This document shows positions 1 to 6,478 of a stretch of DNA of 14,180 nt, piece after piece. The notes beneath the pieces are model-generated. The model saw only the letters and a list, made by a program, of their open reading frames with translations. It did not search any database and was not told where the DNA came from. How positions within the stretch are numbered: position 1 is the first letter of the stretch; every line of letters begins with the position of its first letter. The translations under genes and the position numbers were made by a program. The DNA is from Candidatus Bathyarchaeota archaeon. Its GTDB lineage: Archaea; Thermoproteota; Bathyarchaeia; Bathyarchaeales; UBA233. The stretch spans positions 1 through 14,180 of the forward strand of contig QMXC01000007.1 in the NCBI GenBank assembly GCA_003661945.1, given 5' to 3'.

Positions 1-1
1 A

Positions 2-745
2 GCGGCGGACGAAATTCAAATTAACAACTTAGAGAACACGCTTGAAGCCGCGTTAGCCTTAAACTACATTTATAAGGTCGTACGCCACTACTACATTTTA
101 GGCAAAAGAACGTTAAGCCTCTACATCATCATGCAGCTTCAGATGATTCTCCCGCTGGTTATGCGGGAAGCCGAAGCCTATGCGAGCGCGTTAAAAGCTT
201 TCGCTTATGGACAGCCTATAGGCGACGGTGCGGGCGCGTTGGTAGCCGCTAAACTTATGCATGGATACGAGAAGAGGAAAATTTCTAAAGACTGCGTGGC
301 TGCAACCGTTCCCTTGGAAGGAAGAACCGCATACGTGATAAAAGCCGAAGGGCCAGGTGGAAATGTCGGTAAGCCCGGCGATGCGATAAAAACGATAATT
401 GAAGAAAACTCGGGTAAAATCGCTAGCATAATTGTTGTTGACGCGGCGCTAAAACTTGAAGGGGAAAAACCCGGAGCAGTAGCCGAAGGAATAGGCGTAG
501 CCATAGGCGGACCGGGAGTTGAGAAATTCAAGGTTGAAGAGTCTCTCCTCAAGTACCGCATTCCAATAAACGCCGTGATAATAAAAGAGGATGTTGGAGA
601 CGCCGTTTCACCCATGCGAAAGGAGATATTTGAAGCAGCCGACAAGGCTATCCAGCGCATAAAACGTCTTATACACGAGAAAACCCGAGAAGGAGACTCG
701 GTGATAATCGCCGGCATAGGCAACACTATTGGAATAGGACAATAA
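2..745 (+). CDS. DUF1512-like archaeal protein, C-terminal part (5' end outside window)
   Basis: The reading frame is open from the first bases of the window, so the gene is cut at its 5' end; the first ATG inside it (131) is internal, because the 43 codons before it read through as good protein. The visible 247 residues are rich in glycine loops: GQPIGDGAG, EGPGGNVGKPGDA, AIGGPGVEKF and, at the very end, AGIGNTIGIGQ. These alternate with beta-strand-like hydrophobic stretches such as IASIIVVDAALKL and IPINAVIIKEDVG. I recognise this as the archaeal DUF1512 type, whose members I recall as somewhat longer with a membrane-anchored N-terminus, which would lie upstream of the window. The glycine loops suggest nucleotide or phosphate binding, but that is inference and no reaction is known to me. 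The zinc-ribbon membrane gene follows directly and is probably co-transcribed. Family call fairly sure; function unknown. Confidence 0.75.
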   Translation, partial: AADEIQINNLENTLEAALALNYIYKVVRHYYILGKRTLSLYIIMQLQMILPLVMREAEAYASALKAFAYGQPIGDGAGALVAAKLMHGYEKRKISKDCVAATVPLEGRTAYVIKAEGPGGNVGKPGDAIKTIIEENSGKIASIIVVDAALKLEGEKPGAVAEGIGVAIGGPGVEKFKVEESLLKYRIPINAVIIKEDVGDAVSPMRKEIFEAADKAIQRIKRLIHEKTREGDSVIIAGIGNTIGIGQ

Positions 746-812
746 AAGGAGTGGATGAAAACTGATTGAGAAAACTTCCGAAACTGCCGCCACAAGAATT
801 TCGTCCTTCGTT

Positions 813-1175
813 TTGGCAGTGATTTTCATCACGTTGGCGCTTTCTCTCGTGGCGCTGTATTTTTCCGTTGAAATGTTCCCGAGAAACAACGTTGTCGCAT
901 GGTATTTTCTGCTCTTCGGTTTCATCGGCCTAGGGCTTTCCCTTTATATGCTCATTCAGATGCGGCAACGAGTCCTCAAGTGGCGTCTTCAACTTCCACC
1001 AGTAATGACCATAATCGAATGCAGAAAATGCGGCTTCAAAAACGTTAGAGAATTCCAACGCGGCGACTACATCTTCAAACAAATGGGCACATGCAAAAAA
1101 TGCAACGAGCCACTTCTAGTCACAGGAATCTACCGTGAAATCAAAGAACCGAAAAAGAAGAAAGAAAAATTCTAG
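813..1175 (+). CDS. Small membrane protein with two helices and a C-terminal zinc ribbon
   Basis: From the TTG at 813 the product has 120 residues. Residues 2-20 and about 27-49 are two hydrophobic helices joined by a short loop (EMFPRNN). The rest is soluble, with two Cys-x2-Cys knuckles (C70/C73 and C94/C97) about 20 residues apart, a typical zinc ribbon, and it ends in a lysine-rich tail (KKKKEKF). I do not recognise a named family. The zinc ribbon could bind a protein or nucleic acid at the membrane face. The start is uncertain: the frame stays open upstream to 759 and encodes a sensible extension (IEKTSETAATRISSFV), yet it holds no ATG, GTG or TTG before 813, while a clear AAGGAG lies at 746-751. 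Either the gene starts at CTG 762 or ATT 765, or an indel hides the true start. It follows the DUF1512-like gene by 67 bp on the same strand and probably shares its transcript. Its stop overlaps the stop of the convergent map gene. Confidence 0.7.
   Translation: MAVIFITLALSLVALYFSVEMFPRNNVVAWYFLLFGFIGLGLSLYMLIQMRQRVLKWRLQLPPVMTIIECRKCGFKNVREFQRGDYIFKQMGTCKKCNEPLLVTGIYREIKEPKKKKEKF
1151..1171 (-). terminator. T-rich tract just past map, possible terminator
   Basis: Read on the minus strand, the bases right after the map stop codon form AATTTTTCTTTCTTCTTTTT, a near-continuous pyrimidine run. Archaeal RNA polymerase can terminate at such T-rich runs without a hairpin. The same bases on the plus strand encode the lysine-rich tail of the zinc-ribbon protein, so one stretch may serve both uses. 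Only the composition and place are seen; termination is inferred. Confidence 0.45.
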
Positions 1176-2077
1176 GTCAGAACCTCACATCCATCTTCAA
1201 GAACCAGCAACGTATGCTCCGCCTGAGCTACAGGTTTCCCGCTTGCCTCAACGAATACCGGATAACTCATGATGCTTCGAGAAGAAAGCATCTCTCTAAA
1301 TGCGGCTTTGTAGCCCTTTTTCACCATGAATTTTTGCAGCCACCTTTCGGTGAAAGGCAAAGTGTGAAACTCTCGTTGAATATAGTTGAGGAGTTTTCCC
1401 GCCAAGGGGTTCCCGAGTTTCTTTTTCTTTAGAAAACGGAAAATGTATGCTTCCGGGCTGTTTTTCACTTTTCCAACAGCGTTGGGCAAAGTTACGAAAG
1501 GTTCGATTGCGCAGATTTCGCCAGCCTTTAACTTTGAAAAGGAGAAATGGGACACGTTCGGTAAGCTTTTTCCAGCGTGCACTTGATACCGCCCAATGGA
1601 GTGTCCGGTTAGGTTTGAAATAGGCTTGAAACCACGCGAGGTTATAGCCTTCTCGATTATGGCTCCAAGCTTCGAAACATAGATTCCGCTGTGAACGGTT
1701 TCCACAGCTTTTTTCAACGCTTCTTCAGCCGTTTTGACCAAAGCTTCGTATTCAGGGTTAAAGCAAACAGTGATAGCCGTGTCTGCCAAGTAACCGTCTA
1801 TGTGGGCGCCTAAATCTATTTTTACAATTGATTTTTCCGGAATAACCCTTTTGTCGTTGGGCGGCGAAGTGTAATGTGCAGCTATTTCGTTGACTGAAAC
1901 ATTGCATGGAAACGCTGGTTTAGCCCCTTTCCGTCTAATCAGGTTTTCCGCCTTTTCACAAACCTCAATTATCGGCATTCCTTCTCTTACAAACGCTTTC
2001 ATTTCCCTTTTCGTTTCAGCGAGAATTCTTCCAGCCCGCTTAAACTTTTCTAAAGCCTCTTCATCTAGAACGGTCAT
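1172..2077 (-). CDS. map: Methionine aminopeptidase, type II
   Basis: The enzyme removes the initiator methionine from nascent proteins, using two metal ions. From ATG 2077 it has 301 residues, the usual size for archaeal type II enzymes. All expected metal ligands are present: D88 (KIDLG), D99 (LADTA), H159 (TGHSIG), E192 (AIEPF) and E287 (AEHT). H68 and H167 match the conserved substrate-side histidines. The insert between about residues 195 and 265, lying between the fourth and fifth ligands, is the helical subdomain that marks type II. The frame stays open for 67 codons upstream of 2077, but that stretch runs into the divergent UPF0173 gene and does not look like aminopeptidase, so I chose the MTVLDEEALEKF start, which fits the family N-terminus. 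The gene overlaps the convergent zinc-ribbon gene by 4 bp through a shared CTAG. Very secure. Confidence 0.95.
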   Translation of the reverse strand: MTVLDEEALEKFKRAGRILAETKREMKAFVREGMPIIEVCEKAENLIRRKGAKPAFPCNVSVNEIAAHYTSPPNDKRVIPEKSIVKIDLGAHIDGYLADTAITVCFNPEYEALVKTAEEALKKAVETVHSGIYVSKLGAIIEKAITSRGFKPISNLTGHSIGRYQVHAGKSLPNVSHFSFSKLKAGEICAIEPFVTLPNAVGKVKNSPEAYIFRFLKKKKLGNPLAGKLLNYIQREFHTLPFTERWLQKFMVKKGYKAAFREMLSSRSIMSYPVFVEASGKPVAQAEHTLLVLEDGCEVLT

Positions 2078-2111
2078 TTTTTCACGTATCCCTTTTAAAT
2101 CAGCGAGCACA

Positions 2112-2124
2112 CTAAAAGTTTTAG
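2112..2124. promoter_or_regulatory. Palindromic AT-rich element between map and the UPF0173 gene
   Basis: The sequence CTAAAAGTTTTAG is a perfect palindrome around its central G. It sits in the 67-bp gap between two divergent start codons, 35 bp from the map start and 21 bp from the UPF0173 start. A symmetric TATA-like element could load transcription factors in either direction, giving a very short leader on the UPF0173 side. This is inference from position and symmetry; the palindrome itself is seen. Confidence 0.4.
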
Positions 2125-2127
2125 GTT

Positions 2128-2134
2128 GGAGGTG
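2128..2134 (+). promoter_or_regulatory. Ribosome binding site of the UPF0173 gene
   Basis: GGAGGTG ends 10 bases before the ATG at 2145 and fits the anti-Shine-Dalgarno of archaeal 16S rRNA. It supports that start and argues for a transcript with at least a short leader. Confidence 0.65.
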
Positions 2135-2144
2135 AACAGAAGGA

Positions 2145-2816
2145 ATGGCGAAACTTAGGTGGCTTGGGCATTCGGCTTTTGAGATAGAGCTAGCTGGAAA
2201 AACTCTTTTAATCGACCCGTGGATTAACGGAAATCCTAAGGCTCCGTTGAAAGCTTCGGAAATCACGCAGGCGGACATAGTCTGCGTTACTCATGACCAC
2301 GCCGACCACTTAGGCGACGCTTTCGACATATGTAAAAGAACCAACGCGGTTTTCGTAGCTACGTTCGAGATGAGCAACTACGCGGAAGCGAACGGCGTAA
2401 AAAACACTGTGGGAATGAACATAGGTGGAACCGTAGAAATAGGTGGAATTAGAATTACGTTGGTTCATGCTTTTCACACGGCGACAAGAGGCGCTCCAAC
2501 AGGCTTCGTTCTTCGAGGCGAAGGGAAAACAGTTTACCATGCTGGCGACACCGGCCTATTCGGTGACATGCAGCTAATCGGTAAGCTTTACCGTCCAAAC
2601 GTGGCTTTACTTCCCATAGGAAGCTACTACACCATGGGTCCAGTGGAGGCAGCTGAAGCTGTTAGGCTGATTAACCCCGAAATAGCTGTGCCCATGCATT
2701 ATCAGACTTTTCCGGTGCTGGTTCAATCCGCAGACGAGTTCGTTAAGCTGGCGAAAGAAAAAGCACCCAACGTAAGAATCGCAGTGTTGAAGCCTAACGA
2801 AACGCTCACTTTTTAG
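2145..2816 (+). CDS. UPF0173-type metal-dependent hydrolase (metallo-beta-lactamase fold)
   Basis: A 223-residue protein that is a complete metallo-beta-lactamase fold. It opens with LRWLGHSAFEIE, typical of UPF0173 / L-ascorbate-6-phosphate-lactonase-like proteins. The metal motif THDHADH covers residues 49-55 (H50, H52, D54, H55). Further likely ligands are H108 or H111 (HAFHT), D135 (YHAGDTG) and H185 (MHYQTF). No signal peptide or membrane helix is seen, so it should be cytosolic. The natural substrate of archaeal members is not known to me; the fold hydrolyses esters, lactones or phosphodiesters, so only a general hydrolase call is safe. It is divergent from map and ends 13 bp from the convergent flavin-reductase-like gene; T5 runs at 2810-2814 and 2827-2831 may end its transcript. 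Family call sure, substrate open. Confidence 0.92.
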   Translation: MAKLRWLGHSAFEIELAGKTLLIDPWINGNPKAPLKASEITQADIVCVTHDHADHLGDAFDICKRTNAVFVATFEMSNYAEANGVKNTVGMNIGGTVEIGGIRITLVHAFHTATRGAPTGFVLRGEGKTVYHAGDTGLFGDMQLIGKLYRPNVALLPIGSYYTMGPVEAAEAVRLINPEIAVPMHYQTFPVLVQSADEFVKLAKEKAPNVRIAVLKPNETLTF

Positions 2817-2829
2817 GCTTCCCCTATTT

Positions 2830-3387
2830 TTATGCCGTTGCGTCTGTAACTTTTGAAGCGAGAGTTGTGAACTCCGCTCCGCCCATGTGATATATGAGTT
2901 TGGCTTTTTCAACATTGTAGGTTTGGGCGAACACGTTTTTATCTGCGTATGCAGCTACCACTTCGCCTATAAACAACGTGTGGTCTCCAGCTTCTACTCG
3001 CTTGTGAAGCGTGCATTCTAAATGCGCCACGCACTCCTTGATAATCGGAGCTTTAACCTTTCGAGCTGGAAGAGGTGTTAAACCTGTTTCGCCGAACTTG
3101 TCAACGTCTCTGCCGCTTCTTCTTCCACAGAAAAACGTTTCCTTCAACAATTCCATCGTTGGAATGTTGAGAACAAACTCTTTTGTTTTTTCAATTAGTC
3201 CATGAGAATATCTACGTGGAGCTATGCTGACCACGATTAGAGGTGGCTGAATGGAAACGGGCATAGCCCAAGCCAAAGTTATAATATTAGCCTTTCCAGA
3301 CTCGTCAACGCATGTTAAAAGTACGACAAGCTTCGGATGAAGCAATCTATAAAACGAAGACCCCACGTCAACCTTTGCTTCACTCAT
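2830..3387 (-). CDS. Flavin reductase-like, FMN-binding split-barrel protein
   Basis: A 185-residue protein with the flavin-reductase-like (flavoredoxin) split-barrel pattern. Visible family signatures are NIITLAWAMPVS (residues 34-45), PPLIVVSIAPRRYSH (48-62), the strand FVLNIP (71-76), SGRDVDKF (91-98) and GDHTLFIGEV (134-143). Family members bind FMN and move electrons between NAD(P)H or ferredoxin and flavin or other acceptors; which partner is used here cannot be told. No membrane segment or signal peptide. The ATG at 3387 is preceded by GGAAGG, a fair ribosome binding site. It stands alone on its strand, convergent with the UPF0173 gene. Family call sure, physiological role unknown. Confidence 0.88.
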   Translation of the reverse strand: MSEAKVDVGSSFYRLLHPKLVVLLTCVDESGKANIITLAWAMPVSIQPPLIVVSIAPRRYSHGLIEKTKEFVLNIPTMELLKETFFCGRRSGRDVDKFGETGLTPLPARKVKAPIIKECVAHLECTLHKRVEAGDHTLFIGEVVAAYADKNVFAQTYNVEKAKLIYHMGGAEFTTLASKVTDATA

Positions 3388-3437
3388 AGCCTTCCCATCC
3401 TTTTCAGCCTTTAGAATCTTCCATAAGAGCGTCGGAA

Positions 3438-3445
3438 CTTAAAAG
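3438..3445 (-). promoter_or_regulatory. Candidate TATA box of the flavin-reductase-like gene
   Basis: Read on the minus strand this is CTTTTAAG. A transcript starting about 25 bases on would have a leader of roughly 25-30 bases, enough for the GGAAGG ribosome binding site before ATG 3387. Based only on composition and spacing. Confidence 0.35.
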
Positions 3446-3598
3446 GTTTAATTCTCTGTTTTCGAGAAGCTTCGAGGTTTCGAAACAAGGTTTAAGTATT
3501 TCCGGCACATACCTAAACTGGAGAATGGTGAACGCCTTGGAATGGCATTAGCTCGCTCCCATGGTTCCAGCTTTGTTTTGATAAGCTACACGCTTAAC

Positions 3599-3606
3599 CT
3601 TAAAAG
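3599..3606 (+). promoter_or_regulatory. Candidate TATA box of trpS
   Basis: CTTAAAAG lies about 50 bases before the GTG at 3654. Initiation some 25 bases downstream of it would give a leader of about 26 bases carrying the AAGGAGG site. Composition and spacing only. Confidence 0.4.
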
Positions 3607-3637
3607 CTTCTTCCACGTCATATTTCCGCTTAAACTC

Positions 3638-3644
3638 AAGGAGG
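3638..3644 (+). promoter_or_regulatory. Ribosome binding site that fixes the trpS GTG start
   Basis: AAGGAGG, a near-perfect Shine-Dalgarno, ends 9 bases before GTG 3654. It decides in favour of this non-ATG start over the internal methionines at residues 49 and 51, which fall inside conserved sequence. Confidence 0.75.
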
Positions 3645-3653
3645 CTACAAGCT

Positions 3654-4775
3654 GTGTCAGAAAACGACGTTAAGCCGAACAAGGAGCTTCTTCTAGACCC
3701 TTTCGGCACCACCATAGTTAAGGATTATGAGCGGCTCTACAAAGAGTTCGGCATTCAACCTTTCAAACCGTTGCTTCAGAGAATTAAGAACCCGTTTATG
3801 GCTATGCGCAGAGGAGTCATCTTTGGGCATAGAGACTTCGAAAAAATTATCGACTGCATGGAAAACGGCAAAGAGTTCGCTGTTTTAAGCGGCATAAAAC
3901 CCACAGGCGAATTCCACTTGGGAACCTTGATGACGGCTAAGGAAATAATATATTTCCAGAAGCAGGGAGCTCAAACATTCTACTGTGTTGCCGACATAGA
4001 AGCATACGAAGACAACAAAATTCCATTCGAGAAAAGCGAAAAATACGCCGTTGGCAACATAGCTGACGTTCTAGCCTTAGGGCTTGACCCTAAAAACGCG
4101 TATATTTACCGTCAATCAAAGGAAAACCGTGTAAAAGACCTCGCGATTATTTTTGGAAGAGCTGCAACCTTGGCGACGATGAAAGCCATATACGGCGAAA
4201 GGCACATAGGGCTCTATTTATCCGCGCTTATACAAGTAGGCGACATACTTCTCCCTCAGCTTCCAGACTTCGGCGGACCAAAACCCACCGTGGTGCCCGT
4301 AGGAGTCGACCAAGACCCCCACCTAAGGTTTTCCCGCGACATCGCCCAGAGGTTCCGCAGAAAATACGGCTTCGAACTTCCCTCCGCTACCTACCACAAA
4401 ATAATCAAGGGGCTTGATGGCTCGCCTAAAATGAGCAAGAGGTCGCCTATGAGCTACTTCACCCTCGACGAGAAGCTTGAAGTCATCGCGAACAAGATTT
4501 CCAACGCGTTCACAGGCGGGAGACCTACCGTAAAAGAGCAACGCGAACAAGGAGGCGTTCCCGAAATATGTCCCGTATACGAAATTGACATGTTCCACTT
4601 TGTTGAGGACGACGATGAAGTGAAAAAGACCTATTACGACTGCAGAACTGGAAAACTGCTCTGCGGCGAACACAAAAAACGAACCATCGAACACGTTCTG
4701 AATTTCGTAAGAGAGCATAGGAAAAAACGCGAAAAATACATTGACAAGGCTCGAGAAATACTCGGAATAGGATAA
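3654..4775 (+). CDS. trpS: Tryptophanyl-tRNA synthetase, archaeal type
   Basis: A class I aminoacyl-tRNA synthetase that charges tRNA-Trp with tryptophan in the cytosol. The 373 residues match the archaeal/eukaryotic-type enzyme. An N-terminal extension contains DPFGTTIVKDYERLYKEFGI (residues 15-34). The HIGH-like signature is PTGEFHLGT (83-91), the middle of the Rossmann domain has GVDQDPHLR (217-225), and the KMSKS-like loop is KMSKR (259-263). The C-terminal helical anticodon-binding part (about 280-373) includes the conserved FVEDDDE and CGEHKKR stretches. The GTG start is backed by a strong ribosome binding site. It stands as a single gene, with a 196-bp gap before pheS. Nothing essential is missing. 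Confidence 0.96.
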   Translation: MSENDVKPNKELLLDPFGTTIVKDYERLYKEFGIQPFKPLLQRIKNPFMAMRRGVIFGHRDFEKIIDCMENGKEFAVLSGIKPTGEFHLGTLMTAKEIIYFQKQGAQTFYCVADIEAYEDNKIPFEKSEKYAVGNIADVLALGLDPKNAYIYRQSKENRVKDLAIIFGRAATLATMKAIYGERHIGLYLSALIQVGDILLPQLPDFGGPKPTVVPVGVDQDPHLRFSRDIAQRFRRKYGFELPSATYHKIIKGLDGSPKMSKRSPMSYFTLDEKLEVIANKISNAFTGGRPTVKEQREQGGVPEICPVYEIDMFHFVEDDDEVKKTYYDCRTGKLLCGEHKKRTIEHVLNFVREHRKKREKYIDKAREILGIG

Positions 4776-4904
4776 CGCATAAATCCATCCCATACACACC
4801 GTTATGTGTGGTTGAGAAGGGATGCCCCGCCAATTTACTTTCCGTGTTTAACATGCTCTGTAATACGGCTGAAGCTTAGTTGTGAACATGCTCCGTTCTG
4901 CAAA

Positions 4905-4912
4905 CTTTTATT
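4905..4912 (+). promoter_or_regulatory. Candidate TATA box of the pheS-pheT operon
   Basis: CTTTTATT, preceded by GCAAA as a possible BRE, lies about 60 bases before the pheS ATG. Initiation 25 bases on leaves a leader of about 35-40 bases holding GAGGAG. The rest of the 196-bp gap between trpS and pheS shows no gene; inferred from composition and spacing. Confidence 0.4.
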
Positions 4913-4971
4913 GCCGTATCAGCTTACTACACTAACAATTTCGCGGCTAAACTCAGAAGAGGAGAAAACCT

Positions 4972-6477
4972 ATGAGCGGACTTAGACCCCACGAACAGAA
5001 AACAATGCTTACGCTGAAGAAGCTGGGTGGAAAGGCGAGCGTAAACCAGATAACAGCGGAAAGCGGGCTGTCCGAAGCCGCCGTTATGCGTTCCGCCCTA
5101 GCCCTCGAGAAAGAAGGACTCGTAAGAATAATCGAAAAGAAGCAAACGGCTGTAACGATCACTAAAGAGGGAAAGGAATACGCTGAAAAAGGTTTACCCG
5201 AAAAAAGACTAATCACCGCTCTTACAAAGTTAAAGGGCGAAGCCTCGCTCAGCGAAGTCATTAAAAAAGCCGCTCTACCAAAACACTTAGTTCCCATCGC
5301 GTTGGGCTGGCTTCGAAAGAAAGGCTGGGCACAACTCGAAAAAGGCTCGCTAAAGCTTCTGAGAACCCCAGAAAAACAAGGAAACGACGAAAAGCTTCTA
5401 GAAATGCTCAGAAAAGGCTCGGTGACGCTTGAAAGTCTAGACGCGGAGACGCGTGAAGCTGCGCGGCTTCTTAAAAGACGGAAGCTCGTTGAATTAAACC
5501 CCAAAACCTTGAGAATCGTCGAAGTGACAGAGAAGGGCTGGAACCTTCTAAAACGTGGCGTGAAAGCCGTTGCAGAGGTCAGCGAGCTTACGCCTGAGCT
5601 TATCGTGAGCGGAAAGTGGCGAAAGGTAAAGCTTCGAAAATACAACATAAAAGCCCCAGTAGCCAAAACATGGCTTGGCAAAAAACATCCTTACCTACAG
5701 TTCATCGACGAAGTAAAAAGGAAGCTTGTGGCTCTAGGCTTCAAGGAGATGTCCGGTCCCCTCGTGGAGATGTCCTTCTTCAACTTCGATGCTTTGTTTA
5801 CGCCTCAAGACCATCCGGCGAGGGAAATATTCGGCATCTACATGGTTAAATCCCCAAAATACGGCGATTTATCCAAATACAGACATGTTGTTGCTCGAGT
5901 TAAGAAAACTCATGAAAACGGGTGGAAGACGGGTTCAAAAGGCTGGGGATACAAGTATTCGATTCGTGAAGCCAGACGGCTGATTCTTCGAGGACACGGA
6001 ACCTCCCTAAGCGTTAGAACCTTGTTAAGCAAGGATTTGGAGATTCCGGGAAAATACTTTTCTATCGCGCGTTGTTATCGCCCCGAAGTCGTGGATAAAA
6101 CACATCTAACGGAGTTCAACCAAGTTGAAGGCATAGTGGTAGAGAAGAACCTAACTCTCCGCGACCTTCTCGGGGTTTTAGAAAAGTTTGCTATAGAAAT
6201 CGCTGATGCCGACAAGGTTAAGTTTCGACCAGATTACTTCCCGTTTACCGAGCCCAGCGTTGAGCTTTCCGCCTATAAGGAAGGCTACGGCTGGATAGAA
6301 TTCGGTGGTTCAGGCATATTCCGACCGGAAGTCACGTTGCCCTTGGGCATAGATGTTCCGGTAATCGCTTGGGGCTTGGGCATAGACCGTCTTTTTATGA
6401 TGCGGGCTGGAATAGACGACATTCGCTACGTGTTCACTCAAGACCTCGACTGGATAAGACGTAGGGGGAGAATCTAA
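4972..6477 (+). CDS. pheS: Phenylalanyl-tRNA synthetase alpha subunit
   Basis: The catalytic subunit of the heterotetrameric class II enzyme that charges tRNA-Phe. Its 501 residues have the archaeal/eukaryotic layout: winged-helix repeats at the N-terminus (about 5-70, 75-130 and 135-200), which in this family contact tRNA, then a class II catalytic core from about 225. Motif 2 is ARCYRPE (366-372), followed by THLTEFNQVEG (377-387). Motif 3 is GLGIDRLFM (468-476). The phenylalanine-site segment usually reads R-T-H-T-S/T; here it is R340-G-H-G-T344, keeping H342 and T344 but with glycine at the other two places. ATG 4972 follows GAAGAGGAG with good spacing. pheT starts one base after its stop, so the two subunits are made from one transcript. 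Confidence 0.96.
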   Translation: MSGLRPHEQKTMLTLKKLGGKASVNQITAESGLSEAAVMRSALALEKEGLVRIIEKKQTAVTITKEGKEYAEKGLPEKRLITALTKLKGEASLSEVIKKAALPKHLVPIALGWLRKKGWAQLEKGSLKLLRTPEKQGNDEKLLEMLRKGSVTLESLDAETREAARLLKRRKLVELNPKTLRIVEVTEKGWNLLKRGVKAVAEVSELTPELIVSGKWRKVKLRKYNIKAPVAKTWLGKKHPYLQFIDEVKRKLVALGFKEMSGPLVEMSFFNFDALFTPQDHPAREIFGIYMVKSPKYGDLSKYRHVVARVKKTHENGWKTGSKGWGYKYSIREARRLILRGHGTSLSVRTLLSKDLEIPGKYFSIARCYRPEVVDKTHLTEFNQVEGIVVEKNLTLRDLLGVLEKFAIEIADADKVKFRPDYFPFTEPSVELSAYKEGYGWIEFGGSGIFRPEVTLPLGIDVPVIAWGLGIDRLFMMRAGIDDIRYVFTQDLDWIRRRGRI

Positions 6478-6478
6478 A

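Larger units (their letters stand above)
3388..3653. other. 266-bp intergenic region between the flavin-reductase-like gene and trpS
   Basis: This gap between divergent genes holds no believable ORF and no tRNA-like fold that I can find. It contains TATA-like elements near each gene (3438-3445 and 3599-3606), a third one at about 3491-3498 (TTTAAGTA after a purine-rich AACAAGG), and an 8-codon reading frame from ATG 3525 that I do not count as a gene. The third element would give trpS a leader of about 130 bases, or could serve an unseen small RNA. Confidence 0.5.

Noticed and set aside
2078..2278. A 67-codon open extension upstream of the map start on the minus strand
   Set aside because: It runs across the divergent UPF0173 gene, does not resemble methionine aminopeptidase, and the usual family N-terminus begins at 2077.
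3525..3551. An ATG-started reading frame of eight codons in the gap before trpS
   Set aside because: Too short, with no clear ribosome binding site and no recognisable peptide.
4795..4810. CACAC / GTGTG inverted repeat 20 bases after trpS as a hairpin terminator
   Set aside because: Only five base pairs around a six-base loop with no T run behind it; archaeal termination does not rely on such hairpins.
4323..4854. Overlapping antisense frames across the end of trpS and the following gap
   Set aside because: Low-complexity Phe/Ser/Val-rich products with no motif; they are reverse-strand echoes of trpS.
4953..5681. A 242-codon open frame antisense to pheS
   Set aside because: It is rich in Ser and Phe, as expected for the complement of Glu/Lys-rich coding sequence, and pheS on the plus strand is certain.
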